A stretch of 64,000 nucleotides of DNA from Agarivorans sp. Alg241-V36 (GTDB lineage: Bacteria > Pseudomonadota > Gammaproteobacteria > Enterobacterales > Celerinatantimonadaceae): positions 1 through 64,000 of the forward strand of contig NZ_UNRE01000012.1 of assembly GCF_900537085.1 (NCBI RefSeq), given 5' to 3'. How positions within the stretch are numbered: position 1 is the first letter of the stretch; every line of letters starts with the position of its first letter. The position numbers and the translations under genes were made by a program. Positions 38,777 through 49,167 of the stretch are shown here, in pieces. The notes under the pieces were generated by a model that had not been told where the DNA came from, ran no database searches, and saw nothing but the letters and a program-made list of their open reading frames with translations.

Positions 38777-38788
38777 TGTTTTTGTCGC

Positions 38789-39394
38789 TTAGGCTTTTTG
38801 CCAAACCAACAAGAGGTTGTTAGCTGGCATAGCGATGCGCTCTTTCAGCTTTAATTTGTTTAACCCAGCCCAGGCCTCTAATTGCTCAATGTCGCGTAAC
38901 CCTCCATAGCCTTGGGCTTGCAACAATAAATCAAACTCTCGATTGCTATCACTTGTGTATTCACCAGCCAGTCTAAATGGCCCGTAGTGGAATAGTTGTC
39001 CTTTCGGCGGTAAATGCTTACCAATATCTAAGTACATAAGCTCTACAAGCTCTTGAGGCATTATGTGGGCAGTATTAGCTGTGTACACTGCGTCACAGGC
39101 AAAAGGCCAATGATCCTTTCCTACTTGGTAGTTCAGCGGTTCGGCTTGCTCGCGGAGCTGCATCTGTTTCTGCCAATATCCAATAGCGGCTAAATTGGCT
39201 TGTTGGTCAGAACACTGCCAGTGAAGGTGGGGTAGGGCTTTAGCAAAATAAGCAGCATGCTGCCCGGTGCCAGAACCTATTTCTAGCAAGCGGCGAGCAT
39301 CTTCAAGCCTTGGCTTAAGTTGCTCTAATATCGCTTGTTTGTTGTTATCGGCAGCTCGATTAAAAAAGGCTGCCGGATGCTGGTTATTGGTCAT
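38789..39394 (-). CDS. DUF938 SAM-dependent methyltransferase-like protein
   Basis: 201 residues. The start NQHPAAFFNRAADNNKQAIL is typical of DUF938, followed by the SAM-binding glycine motif LEIGSGTGQHAAYFAKALP (near 40-58) and the acidic SDQQAN. A later DAVYTANTAHIM and the GPFRLAGEYTSDSNREFD block are conserved in the family. The substrate is unknown. Its start overlaps the mrpG stop by 11 bp, so it is at the tail of the mrp transcript, though a functional link is not known. Confidence 0.88.
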   Translation of the reverse strand: MTNNQHPAAFFNRAADNNKQAILEQLKPRLEDARRLLEIGSGTGQHAAYFAKALPHLHWQCSDQQANLAAIGYWQKQMQLREQAEPLNYQVGKDHWPFACDAVYTANTAHIMPQELVELMYLDIGKHLPPKGQLFHYGPFRLAGEYTSDSNREFDLLLQAQGYGGLRDIEQLEAWAGLNKLKLKERIAMPANNLLLVWQKA

Positions 39395-39749
39395 CAGGGT
39401 TTTGATGTAAATAGGCTTTTTCGGTTAGGTGTTGCTTTTGAGTATTGGCTTTTAGCTTCACTTTATAATGTAAACCCGCTTTGGCTAACATGTGGGCAGC
39501 AATAGGTGCGGTGATCAGCAAAAACATGGTGATTAATATTTCTTTTAAGCTCAATCTACCTAGCTCAAAGCTAAAATAGACCATCGAGGCAATTAAAATA
39601 CAACCTACACCTAAGGTACTCGCCTTAGTAGGTGCGTGCAAACGGGTGAAAAAGTCTGGCAATTTTGCTAAACCAATAGAGCCAATCAACATAATAGTTG
39701 CACCAAGTACAAGTAAAACACTGACAATTACTTCTAATAAACTGGTCAT
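39384..39749 (-). CDS. mrpG: Na+/H+ antiporter subunit G
   Basis: 121 residues with three membrane segments and the family motif IGLAKLPDFFTRLHAPTKASTLG near 24-46 (given in part). Small accessory subunit of the Mrp complex in the inner membrane. Last mrp gene; nine bp after mrpF, and overlapping the DUF938 gene. Confidence 0.94.
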   Translation of the reverse strand: MTSLLEVIVSVLLVLGATIMLIGSIGLAKLPDFFTRLHAPTKASTLGVGCILIASMVYFSFELGRLSLKEILITMFLLITAPIAAHMLAKAGLHYKVKLKANTQKQHLTEKAYLHQNPDDQ

Positions 39750-39758
39750 CTGTTGGTC

Positions 39759-40028
39759 CTATTCGATGATATCGCCACGGAGTAAGTATTTACAAAATGC
39801 CGCGGTACTTACAAAACCTAGCAGTGCAATTAGCAATGCGCTCTCGTAGTAACTGACAGAACCCTGGTAGATGCCTAACAATATAATTAAGGCGATACTG
39901 TTGATGTACATGGTATCTACCGCAACAATTCTATCTGGTGCGGTTGGCCCAATAATTAAGCGCCATGCGTTTAGCGCCAATGCGATACAAATTAAGCCGC
40001 TGGCAAAGAGAGTGGCGTACATTAACAT
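39759..40028 (-). CDS. mrpF: Na+/H+ antiporter subunit F
   Basis: 89 residues, three membrane segments, with the typical GPTAPDRIVAVDTMYIN motif near 28-42. Overlaps mrpE by 7 bp. Confidence 0.95.
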   Translation of the reverse strand: MLMYATLFASGLICIALALNAWRLIIGPTAPDRIVAVDTMYINSIALIILLGIYQGSVSYYESALLIALLGFVSTAAFCKYLLRGDIIE

Positions 40029-40525
40029 TTGAAAATCTCCTTGAGTGGGGCTTCATAGCGCTGCTTTATCTGGGTTATAAGCTCGTGTTCGTCATCTAAG
40101 TGCAGCACATGCACGTAAAGCCATTTTCTATCATCAGACAACTCAACACTACAAGTACCAGGCGTGAGCGATACGCTGCTGGTAAAAATGGTTAAGGGCA
40201 GCGGTTCACTAATGGCGATGGGCACAGCCACAAAAGCTGGATTCAGTTTCTTGTTACTTTGCAATACCCGTTTAGCGACATCAAAATTTGATACTACTAT
40301 GTCTACCATTAGGCGCAGCGTATACATCACTACTTTAAGCGGGTTTTTAGCCACCGGCTCTTCCTCGCTAAGAGGTGCGACAATCCAAGGGATTACGATG
40401 GCAAAAACTGCCCCTAACACCATGTGGCCACGGCTAAACTCATGAAGAATTTGCCAGACTAACCACAACAGTAAGCTGTGGTAAGGAGTAGGGAACCAAA
40501 CAAATTTCTTTTGTGTTTTGATCAT
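40022..40525 (-). CDS. mrpE: Na+/H+ antiporter subunit E
   Basis: 167 residues: two or more N-terminal membrane segments and a soluble C-terminal part with SVSLTPGTCSVELSDDRKWLYVHVL, the conserved MnhE signature (LTPGT). Overlaps mrpD by 4 bp and mrpF by 7 bp. Confidence 0.95.
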   Translation of the reverse strand: MIKTQKKFVWFPTPYHSLLLWLVWQILHEFSRGHMVLGAVFAIVIPWIVAPLSEEEPVAKNPLKVVMYTLRLMVDIVVSNFDVAKRVLQSNKKLNPAFVAVPIAISEPLPLTIFTSSVSLTPGTCSVELSDDRKWLYVHVLHLDDEHELITQIKQRYEAPLKEIFKC

Positions 40526-42033
40526 TTGGCTGCCTCATTAAGTTGCTGCAAGCTTAAGCCATTGTTGAGTTGCTCGGCGGCCAGTTGAGCGTAATCGGTG
40601 AGTGGTCCACCAAATAACACCATTAGAGGCAGTAAGCTCACCAAAATGCCAATGGCTAAATACTGAATTGGGTGGCCTTGTAAGGCTCCTGTGTTCTCGC
40701 CACTGGTACGCCAGAAAAGTGATGTGCCCGCGCGTGATAAAGCTATAAGGGAAATCAATCCTGCCACTAGAATCAGCGACCAGATCCATGCCATCTGTTT
40801 GGGGTCGGTGACCGATTGCAAAATAAGCGCTTTGCCAACAAAGCCCGATAAGGGCGGCATGCCGATTAGACCAATCGCCAGCAGTGTAAATACGAAACCT
40901 AATTTAGCTGATTGCGGCATAGCCCTGGCTGTTACAAATCGGTCTTCTGCCTTTCCTCGCTGCTGCTGAATAAGCCCTGCCAGCAGAAACATCGCTGCGC
41001 AAGCAATGGTGCTATGAACCAAATAGTAAATCCCAGCAGTACTAGCTTGAACACTGTTTAGGCTGATGGTCACCAATAAGGTGCCCACCGACACAATCAC
41101 CAGATTGCTAGAAAGCACTCTCAAGCTTTGGCTAGCGAGTACTGAAATAGCGCCAATGGCAATCGTTATTAAAGCAATTGGCCATAACCAAGGAAGTGCG
41201 ATATTAGCTAGCTCGCCTGCTTGGTCACCAAACATCACACCGTGAATTCGCCAAATACTGTAAATACCTACTTTAGTCATAATGGCAAATAAAGCTGCCA
41301 CTGAGGTACTTGTGCTTGAGTAGGCCTTTGGCAGCCAAAAATGCAGTGGAAGCATCGCAGCTTTTAGGCCAAATACTGCTAGCAATAACAATGCACCTGA
41401 TTTAGTTATAAGTTGCTCATTGGGCGACAGGTGGGGAATTTTATCCGTCATGTCAGCAAAATTAAGCGTACCTAAAGTGCCGTATAAGGTACCTAAGGCA
41501 AACAAGAATAGAGATGAGCCAATTAAGTTTAAAAACACATAGTGGATGTTGGCCTGAATTTTCTGTTTGCCGCCGCCATGAATCATCAAAGAGTAAGACG
41601 CAATCAGTAGTACTTCGAAAAATACAAACAGGTTGAAGGCATCACCGGTTAAAAAGGCGCCGTTAATCCCCATTAGCTGAAACATAATTAGCGGATGAAA
41701 GAATGCTCCACTTTTGTCTTCACCGGCACTGGCATACAAAATCACCGTTAGGCCTAGTACCGCGCTTAGGGCAATCATCAAAGCTGAGAAAGCATCTGCC
41801 ACCAACACAATACCAAAAGGTGCCGACCAGTCGCCTAAGGCATACATTTGAATGCCATCCTGTTGAACCTTAAGTAGCAAAGAAATTGCCACCACCACCA
41901 TTAAAATGTTGGCTGATATGGTGAAAACGCGCTGCTTATCCAAAGAGCCGCTAAGGCTTGGGAACAGTAATATCACTCCCACAAAAAATGGGATGAGAAT
42001 GGGGAAGATAACTAAATGATCAAACAAGCTCAT
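40522..42033 (-). CDS. mrpD: Na+/H+ antiporter subunit D
   Basis: 503 residues, about 14 membrane segments, homologous to the NuoL/M/N proton-pumping subunits. The proton-channel region is seen in FLTGDAFNLFVFFEVLLIASY (Glu in the family-conserved helix) and AMLPLHFWLPKAYSSTSTSV (Lys and His). It overlaps mrpC by one base. Confidence 0.96.
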   Translation of the reverse strand: MSLFDHLVIFPILIPFFVGVILLFPSLSGSLDKQRVFTISANILMVVVAISLLLKVQQDGIQMYALGDWSAPFGIVLVADAFSALMIALSAVLGLTVILYASAGEDKSGAFFHPLIMFQLMGINGAFLTGDAFNLFVFFEVLLIASYSLMIHGGGKQKIQANIHYVFLNLIGSSLFLFALGTLYGTLGTLNFADMTDKIPHLSPNEQLITKSGALLLLAVFGLKAAMLPLHFWLPKAYSSTSTSVAALFAIMTKVGIYSIWRIHGVMFGDQAGELANIALPWLWPIALITIAIGAISVLASQSLRVLSSNLVIVSVGTLLVTISLNSVQASTAGIYYLVHSTIACAAMFLLAGLIQQQRGKAEDRFVTARAMPQSAKLGFVFTLLAIGLIGMPPLSGFVGKALILQSVTDPKQMAWIWSLILVAGLISLIALSRAGTSLFWRTSGENTGALQGHPIQYLAIGILVSLLPLMVLFGGPLTDYAQLAAEQLNNGLSLQQLNEAAK

Positions 42034-42386
42034 TAGGCTTTTTCCTCCCGCGCTAAACGGTCAATAGGTTCTTCTCCGTCAACGTGGTCGTTACCTAAAT
42101 CAGCACGTCCTCGCATGGCCAAAATAACCGCAAAAGCGGTCATCGCAAAACCAATCACAATGGCGGTGAGCACTAAGGCTTGAGGCAAAGGATCCGCATA
42201 GTTGCCACTGCCATCTAATACCGCAGGAGCGCCAATCGTAAGACCGCCACTGGCAAACAAAAATAAGTTAACAGCGTAAGACAGCAAGGTTAATCCTATA
42301 ACAAGGGTAAAAGTGTGCCCGCGTAGCATCAAAAAGATGCCACAAGCGGTCATAAAGCCGACACACACTGAGTAGACTACTTCCAT
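42033..42386 (-). CDS. mrpC: Na+/H+ antiporter subunit C
   Basis: 117 residues, three membrane segments, homologous to NuoK (ACGIFLMLRG, LPQALVLTAIVIGFAMTAF). Overlaps mrpA by one base and mrpD by one base, so the complex subunits are translated in strict order. Confidence 0.95.
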   Translation of the reverse strand: MEVVYSVCVGFMTACGIFLMLRGHTFTLVIGLTLLSYAVNLFLFASGGLTIGAPAVLDGSGNYADPLPQALVLTAIVIGFAMTAFAVILAMRGRADLGNDHVDGEEPIDRLAREEKA

Positions 42387-45181
42387 TATCTTTCTCCTAC
42401 GGTGAGTCGTTCTTTGGTGGTGAGTTTGCCTAAGTTAGCCAAAATCAATAGGGTAGCGCCGATCACCGTTAGGTAAACACCTAGGTCAAATACTAAGGCA
42501 CTGGTAAGTTCAAACTTGCCTATCCACGGTAATGAGAAGTAATCAAACCAAGAGGTTAAGAACGGACGACCAAAGGCCCAGCTGCCTAAACCGGTAATAG
42601 CAGCCATCACTAAACCAATCGCAATAAAGTAGTGATAACTCACGCTAACGCGTTTAGTCATCCAATCCACGCCGTGAGCCAAATACTGTTGAATCAGCGC
42701 AATAGCAGTGATTAGACCTGCAATAAAGCCACCGCCAGGTAAGTTGTGTCCGCGCATGAATATGTAGGCAGAAACCAATAAAAATAGCGGCAATAAGCTT
42801 TGCGAAACTACCGACAGCAGAACCGGATACTTATCTGTAGCCCATAAGCGCCCCTCGTGATCCTTGGTGCGCATCGATAGGCGCATGCGGGCAATCAGTT
42901 TATAGATGCCTAAAGCCGCAATGCCGAGCACGGTAATTTCACCGAAGGTATCAAAGCCACGAAAATCCACCAAAATCACGTTAACGACATTGGTGCCGCC
43001 GCCGCCAGTTTTTGCGTTGGCAATAAAGAAATCAGAAATACTGTCGAGCGGATGAGTCAGCAGGGCAAAACAAATACTGCCAACGATACAACCAATTGCT
43101 GAGGCCAAGGCTAAGTCTCGCACAAAATGGCTGGGGCGGCTCTTACTGGTGGGAGTATGTTGTGGGAAGAAGTATAAAGCTAGCAGCAGCAAAATAACCG
43201 TTACCACTTCTACCGACAGCTGGGTTAAAGCAAGGTCTGGTGCCGAGAAGTAAGCAAAAGTAATTGATACCACCAAACCCACTAACGACAGCATCAACAG
43301 CGCTATCATCCGGTAGTGGCTCCATATAATGGTGGCCAGTGAACCAGCTATTAACAATATAGCGGCTACGATTACAGCGCCATTAAGTGGTGTGGTGGGT
43401 AAACTACCTTTGGTTGTTTCCAAGTCTAATAGTGGTGGTGCAGTTAAGGCTAAGGCAAAAAAGCATAGCCAAAATGCGTAGCGCTGCAGTGAGCCCGACT
43501 CTAAATAAGCATTAGCTTTTTGCGCCCAAGCCACACAGCGTTGTATAACACCTTCAAATATCAACTTGGCATCAAGGGCTGGGAACAAACCTTCAAATCT
43601 AAATAGCGGCTTGCGGTTTAAGTAAATCGCTAAGCCACCTGCGATGGCTAAACCACTCATCAGTAATGGAATGTTGAAACCGTGCCAAAGAGCTAAACTG
43701 AATTCGGGTAAGGGGTGGTTCAATACAGCCAGTGAAGCGCTGTCTAGCAATGGCCCAATGGTGAAGTTAGGGAAGATACCTACAATTAAACATAAGGCTA
43801 CCAAGATTTCGACCGGCACCCGCATGTAACGTGGTGGTTCATGCGGTGTTTTGGTTAAGCCTTTAGGTTCGCCATTGAAAAACACATCGTGAATAAAGCG
43901 TAACGAGTAAGCTACCGCAAAGGCACCGCCAATGGTGGCGAGCACTGGAATAAGCCAAGACAGTGAGCCCAAAATGCTTTGGTCCAGTGTTTCGGCAAAA
44001 AACATTTCTTTAGACAAAAAGCCATTAAGCAAGGGCACACCCGCCATTGAGGCCGAGGCCACCATCGCTAAGGTGGCTGTAATAGGCATGTACTTCCATA
44101 AACCGTTCAGTTTGCGCATATCACGCGAACCCGACTCATGGTCAATAATCCCCGCAGCCATAAACAAAGAGGCTTTGAAAATCGCGTGGTTAATAATATG
44201 GAATACTGCGGCAATGGCTGCCAGTTGAGTATTTAAACCCAATAGCAATACGATTAAACCCAAGTGGCTAATGGTTGAATAAGCCAATAAGCCTTTTAAA
44301 TCATGCTTAAACAGCGCGGTATATGCGCCTAATAACAGCGTAAACAAACCGGTGAGTGAAACCACTGCAAACCAGGTTTCGGTTCCCGCAAGTACCGGGT
44401 AAAAGCGGGCCAATAAGAAGATACCCGCTTTAACCATAGTGGCAGAGTGTAGATAAGCACTTACTGGAGTAGGCGCTGCCATCGCATGAGGTAGCCAAAA
44501 GTGGAACGGGAACTGCGCCGATTTAGTAAAGGCGCCTAACAAGAACAAGGCAAGAATGGCAAAGTAGTAGGGGTGTTGTTTAACTAACTCGCCACTGTTT
44601 AACACTACATCCAATTCGTAACTACCAACCACTTGGCCTAGTAGCACAATGCCACCTAACAGGGCTAATCCGCCTGCGCCAGTGATGGTTAAGGCCATGC
44701 GGGCGCCTTTTCTGGCGTCGCTGCTGTGCGACCAAAAGCTAATCAGCAAAAAGGAACTGATACTGGTTAATTCCCAGAAGAACCATAACTGCAACATGTT
44801 GTTAGACATAACAATGCCAAGCATGGCGGTCATAAACATGATCAGGTAGCAGTAAAAGCGCCCCATGTGGTCTTTTTCGCTCAAATAGTAACGAGCATAT
44901 AAAATGACCAATAAGCCAATGCCTAAAATCAGTAGACTGAACAATACTGACAAGCCATCAAGGCGAAAAGATAGGTTAAGCCCCAGTTGCGGGATCCACG
45001 CTATGCTTTGGGTAAAAGCTTGGCCACCCAGTACGGCTGGCATGTCGAACAAAATCAAGGCTAATGCAAGTGCGGGGAGTAAGGCAGTTGCCAATGCACA
45101 GGTACTACGGTTGAATTTGTTGGTTAGCAAAGGAACAATGATTCCTAGCATGGGTAAAAACGGTACCCAGAAATAGTGCAT
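42386..45181 (-). CDS. mrpA: Na+/H+ antiporter subunit A/B fusion
   Basis: 931 residues. The N-terminal ~500 residues are NuoL-like ([46 protein letters not shown] in parts), then the MrpA-specific segment with [20 protein letters not shown], and residues ~790-920 are the MrpB domain ([13 protein letters not shown]). A separate mrpB is absent, as in 'group 2' six-gene Mrp operons such as those of Vibrio and Pseudomonas. The complex expels Na+ in exchange for H+ and supports growth in alkaline seawater. Confidence 0.96.
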   Translation of the reverse strand: MHYFWVPFLPMLGIIVPLLTNKFNRSTCALATALLPALALALILFDMPAVLGGQAFTQSIAWIPQLGLNLSFRLDGLSVLFSLLILGIGLLVILYARYYLSEKDHMGRFYCYLIMFMTAMLGIVMSNNMLQLWFFWELTSISSFLLISFWSHSSDARKGARMALTITGAGGLALLGGIVLLGQVVGSYELDVVLNSGELVKQHPYYFAILALFLLGAFTKSAQFPFHFWLPHAMAAPTPVSAYLHSATMVKAGIFLLARFYPVLAGTETWFAVVSLTGLFTLLLGAYTALFKHDLKGLLAYSTISHLGLIVLLLGLNTQLAAIAAVFHIINHAIFKASLFMAAGIIDHESGSRDMRKLNGLWKYMPITATLAMVASASMAGVPLLNGFLSKEMFFAETLDQSILGSLSWLIPVLATIGGAFAVAYSLRFIHDVFFNGEPKGLTKTPHEPPRYMRVPVEILVALCLIVGIFPNFTIGPLLDSASLAVLNHPLPEFSLALWHGFNIPLLMSGLAIAGGLAIYLNRKPLFRFEGLFPALDAKLIFEGVIQRCVAWAQKANAYLESGSLQRYAFWLCFFALALTAPPLLDLETTKGSLPTTPLNGAVIVAAILLIAGSLATIIWSHYRMIALLMLSLVGLVVSITFAYFSAPDLALTQLSVEVVTVILLLLALYFFPQHTPTSKSRPSHFVRDLALASAIGCIVGSICFALLTHPLDSISDFFIANAKTGGGGTNVVNVILVDFRGFDTFGEITVLGIAALGIYKLIARMRLSMRTKDHEGRLWATDKYPVLLSVVSQSLLPLFLLVSAYIFMRGHNLPGGGFIAGLITAIALIQQYLAHGVDWMTKRVSVSYHYFIAIGLVMAAITGLGSWAFGRPFLTSWFDYFSLPWIGKFELTSALVFDLGVYLTVIGATLLILANLGKLTTKERLTVGER

Positions 45182-45375
45182 TTAATGCAGCTCCGTCAGC
45201 TAATTGTTTGGTATTTATGAAAAATCATAGTCATTATTCGAATGAATATCCATGCTTAGTTTACATTACTTTAGGAAAGTTACCCCTTGATTAAGCCTGC
45301 TTATTTTGTTTCTTGAGCTTAGTGGTGATGAGACATAGACTAGGCGAAAGTCCACACGCAAAAGGATGATTTCAG

Positions 45376-45792
45376 GTGTTCTCTCGCAAACCTTTTTTAA
45401 GTGTCGTTTTTTTAAGCTTTTGCATGTTTAGTCAACTTATCTATGCTGAATCAAACACTAGCCCTAATTGGCCAAAACAACAGCAACGTATTGAAGCCCT
45501 GCTGCAAGCTATTGAACAAGCTGATCTCACCTTTATCCGCAATGGTTCTGAGCATAATGCTAAGCAAGCTGGAGAGCACTTAAGAATGAAGTTAAAGCGG
45601 GCACAAAACAGTTGGTTTGCGCCCGATAAAGAAACCTGGACTGCTGAAATGTTCATCGACAAGCTAGCTAGTAAATCTTCCTTTAGTGGCAAACCCTACC
45701 AAATTCGTTTTACTGATGGTGAGCAAGTAGACTCTTCGCTTTGGCTATATCAGCAACTCGCTAACTTCGACCAACTGCAGGGAGCGCAATGA
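45376..45792 (+). CDS. DUF5329 family secreted protein
   Basis: 138 residues starting with GTG after an AGGATG stretch. Signal peptide at 1-24 (ending IYA). The mature part contains FIRNGSEHNAKQAGEHLRMKLKRA, then TAEMFIDKLASKSSFSGKPYQI, the hallmarks of DUF5329 (quoted in part), a family of small periplasmic proteins of unknown function. Its stop overlaps the start of the AraC-type regulator by 4 bp (ATGA), so they are translationally coupled. Confidence 0.82.
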   Translation: MFSRKPFLSVVFLSFCMFSQLIYAESNTSPNWPKQQQRIEALLQAIEQADLTFIRNGSEHNAKQAGEHLRMKLKRAQNSWFAPDKETWTAEMFIDKLASKSSFSGKPYQIRFTDGEQVDSSLWLYQQLANFDQLQGAQ

Positions 45793-46694
45793 GTAAAACC
45801 AATTATCACCGCAAATTTGTACCGGTGATTCGTTACTTAGAAAAAAACTACGACAAGAACTTAAATTTAAATGAAGTGGCAGAACTGGCGCATTTGTCGC
45901 CCTATTATTTCCACCGCGTTTTTAAAGCGGTCACCGGTGAAACACCGGCGGACTTTATTCGCCGCTTAAAGCTAGAAAAAGCTGCTACCCAATTGTTCTT
46001 TCATAAAGAAGCGGTAACCAAAGTAGCTTTAGATTTTGGTTTTTCAAGTTCTCAAGCTTTAGCGAAGGCTTTTCGTGGTTATTTTGCCTTAAGCCCAAGT
46101 GAGGTGAGAAATTGCGAAAGCATGGAGCATTACAATCAGTTGTTAAGAGACAGCAAGATTGGACACCTGTTACGCAACAATGGACACGCTTTAAGTGCTA
46201 GCTCCCAATATGATGAGACTGAACATCAAACAAGGAGTGAAACCATGAAAACTGAACATTTCGAAGAAAAGACCTTGGCTTACATTCGGGTAACCGGCCC
46301 CTATGGCGAAGGCTATGCTGCTGCCAGCGAACGACTTTATGGCTGGGCTGGCCCAATGGGCTTAGCAGAAGGCGATAGTATTTTTATCTATCACGATAAC
46401 CCTGAACTTACCCCGGCAGAAAAGTGTCGCACCGATGTATGCTTATCTGTGCCAAAAGATGTTACGCCGCCTGCGGGCATAGAGCTGCAAACTCTGCCAG
46501 CAGGAAGTTACGCGAGTATGCGAAAACTGGTTACCGATACGTCTCAATATGGGCTTTACTGGCAACAGCTGATGACCCAAGTAGTAGAAGCAGAGTTAAC
46601 CGTAGATAACCGCCCATGTTTTGAGTTTTACCATAGTTATGATCAAAGCTCTCAACATGCTGATGTTAGTTTTTGTACCTCAGTTAAATTGTAA
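45789..46694 (+). CDS. AraC-family regulator with GyrI-like effector domain
   Basis: 301 residues. Residues ~8-110 are a two-HTH AraC/XylS DNA-binding domain at the N-terminus (NLNEVAELAHLSPYYFHRVFK; VTKVALDFGFSSSQALAKAF), followed by a linker and a GyrI/BacR-like small-molecule domain from Met153 (HFEEKTLAYIRVTGPYGEGY). This order is that of the Rob/BltR-like group answering to drugs or amphipathic compounds. An AAGGAGTG site lies just before Met153, so the second domain may also be made alone. Coupled to the DUF5329 gene. Confidence 0.9.
   Translation: MSKTNYHRKFVPVIRYLEKNYDKNLNLNEVAELAHLSPYYFHRVFKAVTGETPADFIRRLKLEKAATQLFFHKEAVTKVALDFGFSSSQALAKAFRGYFALSPSEVRNCESMEHYNQLLRDSKIGHLLRNNGHALSASSQYDETEHQTRSETMKTEHFEEKTLAYIRVTGPYGEGYAAASERLYGWAGPMGLAEGDSIFIYHDNPELTPAEKCRTDVCLSVPKDVTPPAGIELQTLPAGSYASMRKLVTDTSQYGLYWQQLMTQVVEAELTVDNRPCFEFYHSYDQSSQHADVSFCTSVKL
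46245..46694 (+). CDS. Possible internally initiated GyrI-like domain protein
   Basis: In-frame ATG at codon 153 of the AraC-type gene, preceded by CAAGGAGTGAAACC: a near-perfect ribosome site at ideal spacing. It would give a 149-residue stand-alone GyrI-like domain, comparable to SbmC/GyrI proteins. The site lies exactly at the domain boundary. Expression is inference. Confidence 0.4.
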   Translation: MKTEHFEEKTLAYIRVTGPYGEGYAAASERLYGWAGPMGLAEGDSIFIYHDNPELTPAEKCRTDVCLSVPKDVTPPAGIELQTLPAGSYASMRKLVTDTSQYGLYWQQLMTQVVEAELTVDNRPCFEFYHSYDQSSQHADVSFCTSVKL

Positions 46695-46746
46695 GTTCTA
46701 GCAGCGTTATGCTGCTTACCGTGTGATCGAGTTCATTTTGTTTTTT

Positions 46747-46772
46747 GCAGCCCGCATGGGCTGCCTTTTTAT
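46747..46772 (+). terminator. Terminator after the AraC-type gene
   Basis: GCAGCCC / GGGCTGC with a GCAT loop and a T run, 53 bp after the stop. Confidence 0.88.
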
Positions 46773-46913
46773 TTCCTCTCCAAAGTCCTTATAAAACATA
46801 GCGGTTAGTTGTTCCGGCTCTGCTATGCTCTGGTAATGATTAGTGGCTGTGTGCTGTAGCTTCATTTCAGTTGAGTGAAATTGCTTAAGCAACTAAACAG
46901 CAGCTAGTGTTAA

Positions 46914-48068
<1,155 letters not shown>

Positions 48069-48076
48069 GGTAGCCG

Positions 48077-48925
48077 TTGATGACTATTAAATTACTCGCC
48101 AGTAACAAAGTGTTTGGCGGCCTGCATCAGCGCTACTCTCACCAGGCAGAATCAACCCAGTGTGAGATGACTTTTGCGGTGTATTTGCCACCGCAAGCCA
48201 CTGTAGAGCAGCCCGTGCCCTTATTGTATTGGTTGTCTGGCTTAACTTGTAGTGACGAGAACTTCATGCAAAAAGCTGGGGCATTTAAAGTGGCTGCCGA
48301 ACTGGGCATGGCCATAGTGGCCCCAGATACCAGCCCGCGAGGCGCAGGCGTAGCCGATGACCCAGAAGGTGCTTACGATTTAGGTTTGGGTGCTGGGTTT
48401 TATATTAATGCCACGCAGCAGCCTTGGGCAAAGCATTACCAAATGTATAGTTACATAAGTGAGGAGCTGCCCGTTTTATTGGAGCAGCATTTCCCTGTTA
48501 CTCAGCAGCGGGCGATTGCTGGTCACTCCATGGGCGGGCATGGCGCTTTATCTATCGCCTTTAAAAATCCTGAGCGTTTTTCATCGGTGTCGGCGTTTAG
48601 CCCAATCTGTCAGCCTACGACTTGTCCTTGGGGGCAAAAAGCCTTTACTGCGTATTTGGGCAGTGATCAACAAGCTTGGCTAGAGCATGACAGTAGCATA
48701 CTGATTAAACGGCTCACGCCGGAGCAGCGACTACCATTGTTGATTGACCAAGGAAGCGATGACAGTTTTCTTGCTGAGCAGCTAAAGTCAGAAACCCTGG
48801 TTGATGCCGCTAAACAGCTCGATTACGCCATCAACTTTAGAATGCAGCAAGGTTACGACCATAGCTATTTTTTCATCGCTAGCTTCATTGAAGACCACCT
48901 GCGTTTTCACTATAAATACTTCTAA
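48077..48925 (+). CDS. fghA: S-formylglutathione hydrolase
   Basis: Hydrolyses S-formylglutathione to formate and glutathione. Alpha/beta-hydrolase (esterase D family) of 282 residues: nucleophile Ser in GHSMGGHGAL near 150, catalytic Asp in DQGSDDSFL and His in GYDHSYFFI. Two adjacent ATG codons begin the gene; either could serve (48077 or 48080). Same transcript as frmA, ended by a terminator. Confidence 0.96.
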   Translation: MMTIKLLASNKVFGGLHQRYSHQAESTQCEMTFAVYLPPQATVEQPVPLLYWLSGLTCSDENFMQKAGAFKVAAELGMAIVAPDTSPRGAGVADDPEGAYDLGLGAGFYINATQQPWAKHYQMYSYISEELPVLLEQHFPVTQQRAIAGHSMGGHGALSIAFKNPERFSSVSAFSPICQPTTCPWGQKAFTAYLGSDQQAWLEHDSSILIKRLTPEQRLPLLIDQGSDDSFLAEQLKSETLVDAAKQLDYAINFRMQQGYDHSYFFIASFIEDHLRFHYKYF

Positions 48926-48957
48926 CTACTTACTTTTATTAGTCTCTGTAGATCCTT

Positions 48958-48987
48958 CAGCCCGCTAAAACATAGTGGGCTTTGTTT
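48958..48987 (+). terminator. frmA-fghA terminator
   Basis: AGCCCGCTA / TAGTGGGCT-type hairpin with an AAACA loop and a T-rich tail, about 35 bp after the fghA stop. Confidence 0.8.
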
Positions 48988-49167
48988 TAATCTTTTTCGC
49001 AATGCTTCATGTTTTATTTGAAACAAATTCACCACTTCATTCATTTGAAGATTTTTAGTGTGAGAGTCTACAAATTCTGATCAACTACTTTAGGTTTTGG
49101 CTAGGTTTAGCTAATGACTTATTTTAGCCTGATAGCTTGTGATAAGACGTAGTTGAAAAGGTTAAGC

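Noticed and set aside
38789-45181. Respiratory complex I fragment
   Set aside because: NuoL/M/K-like subunits are present, but the MrpB, E, F and G signatures and the gene order identify an Mrp antiporter.
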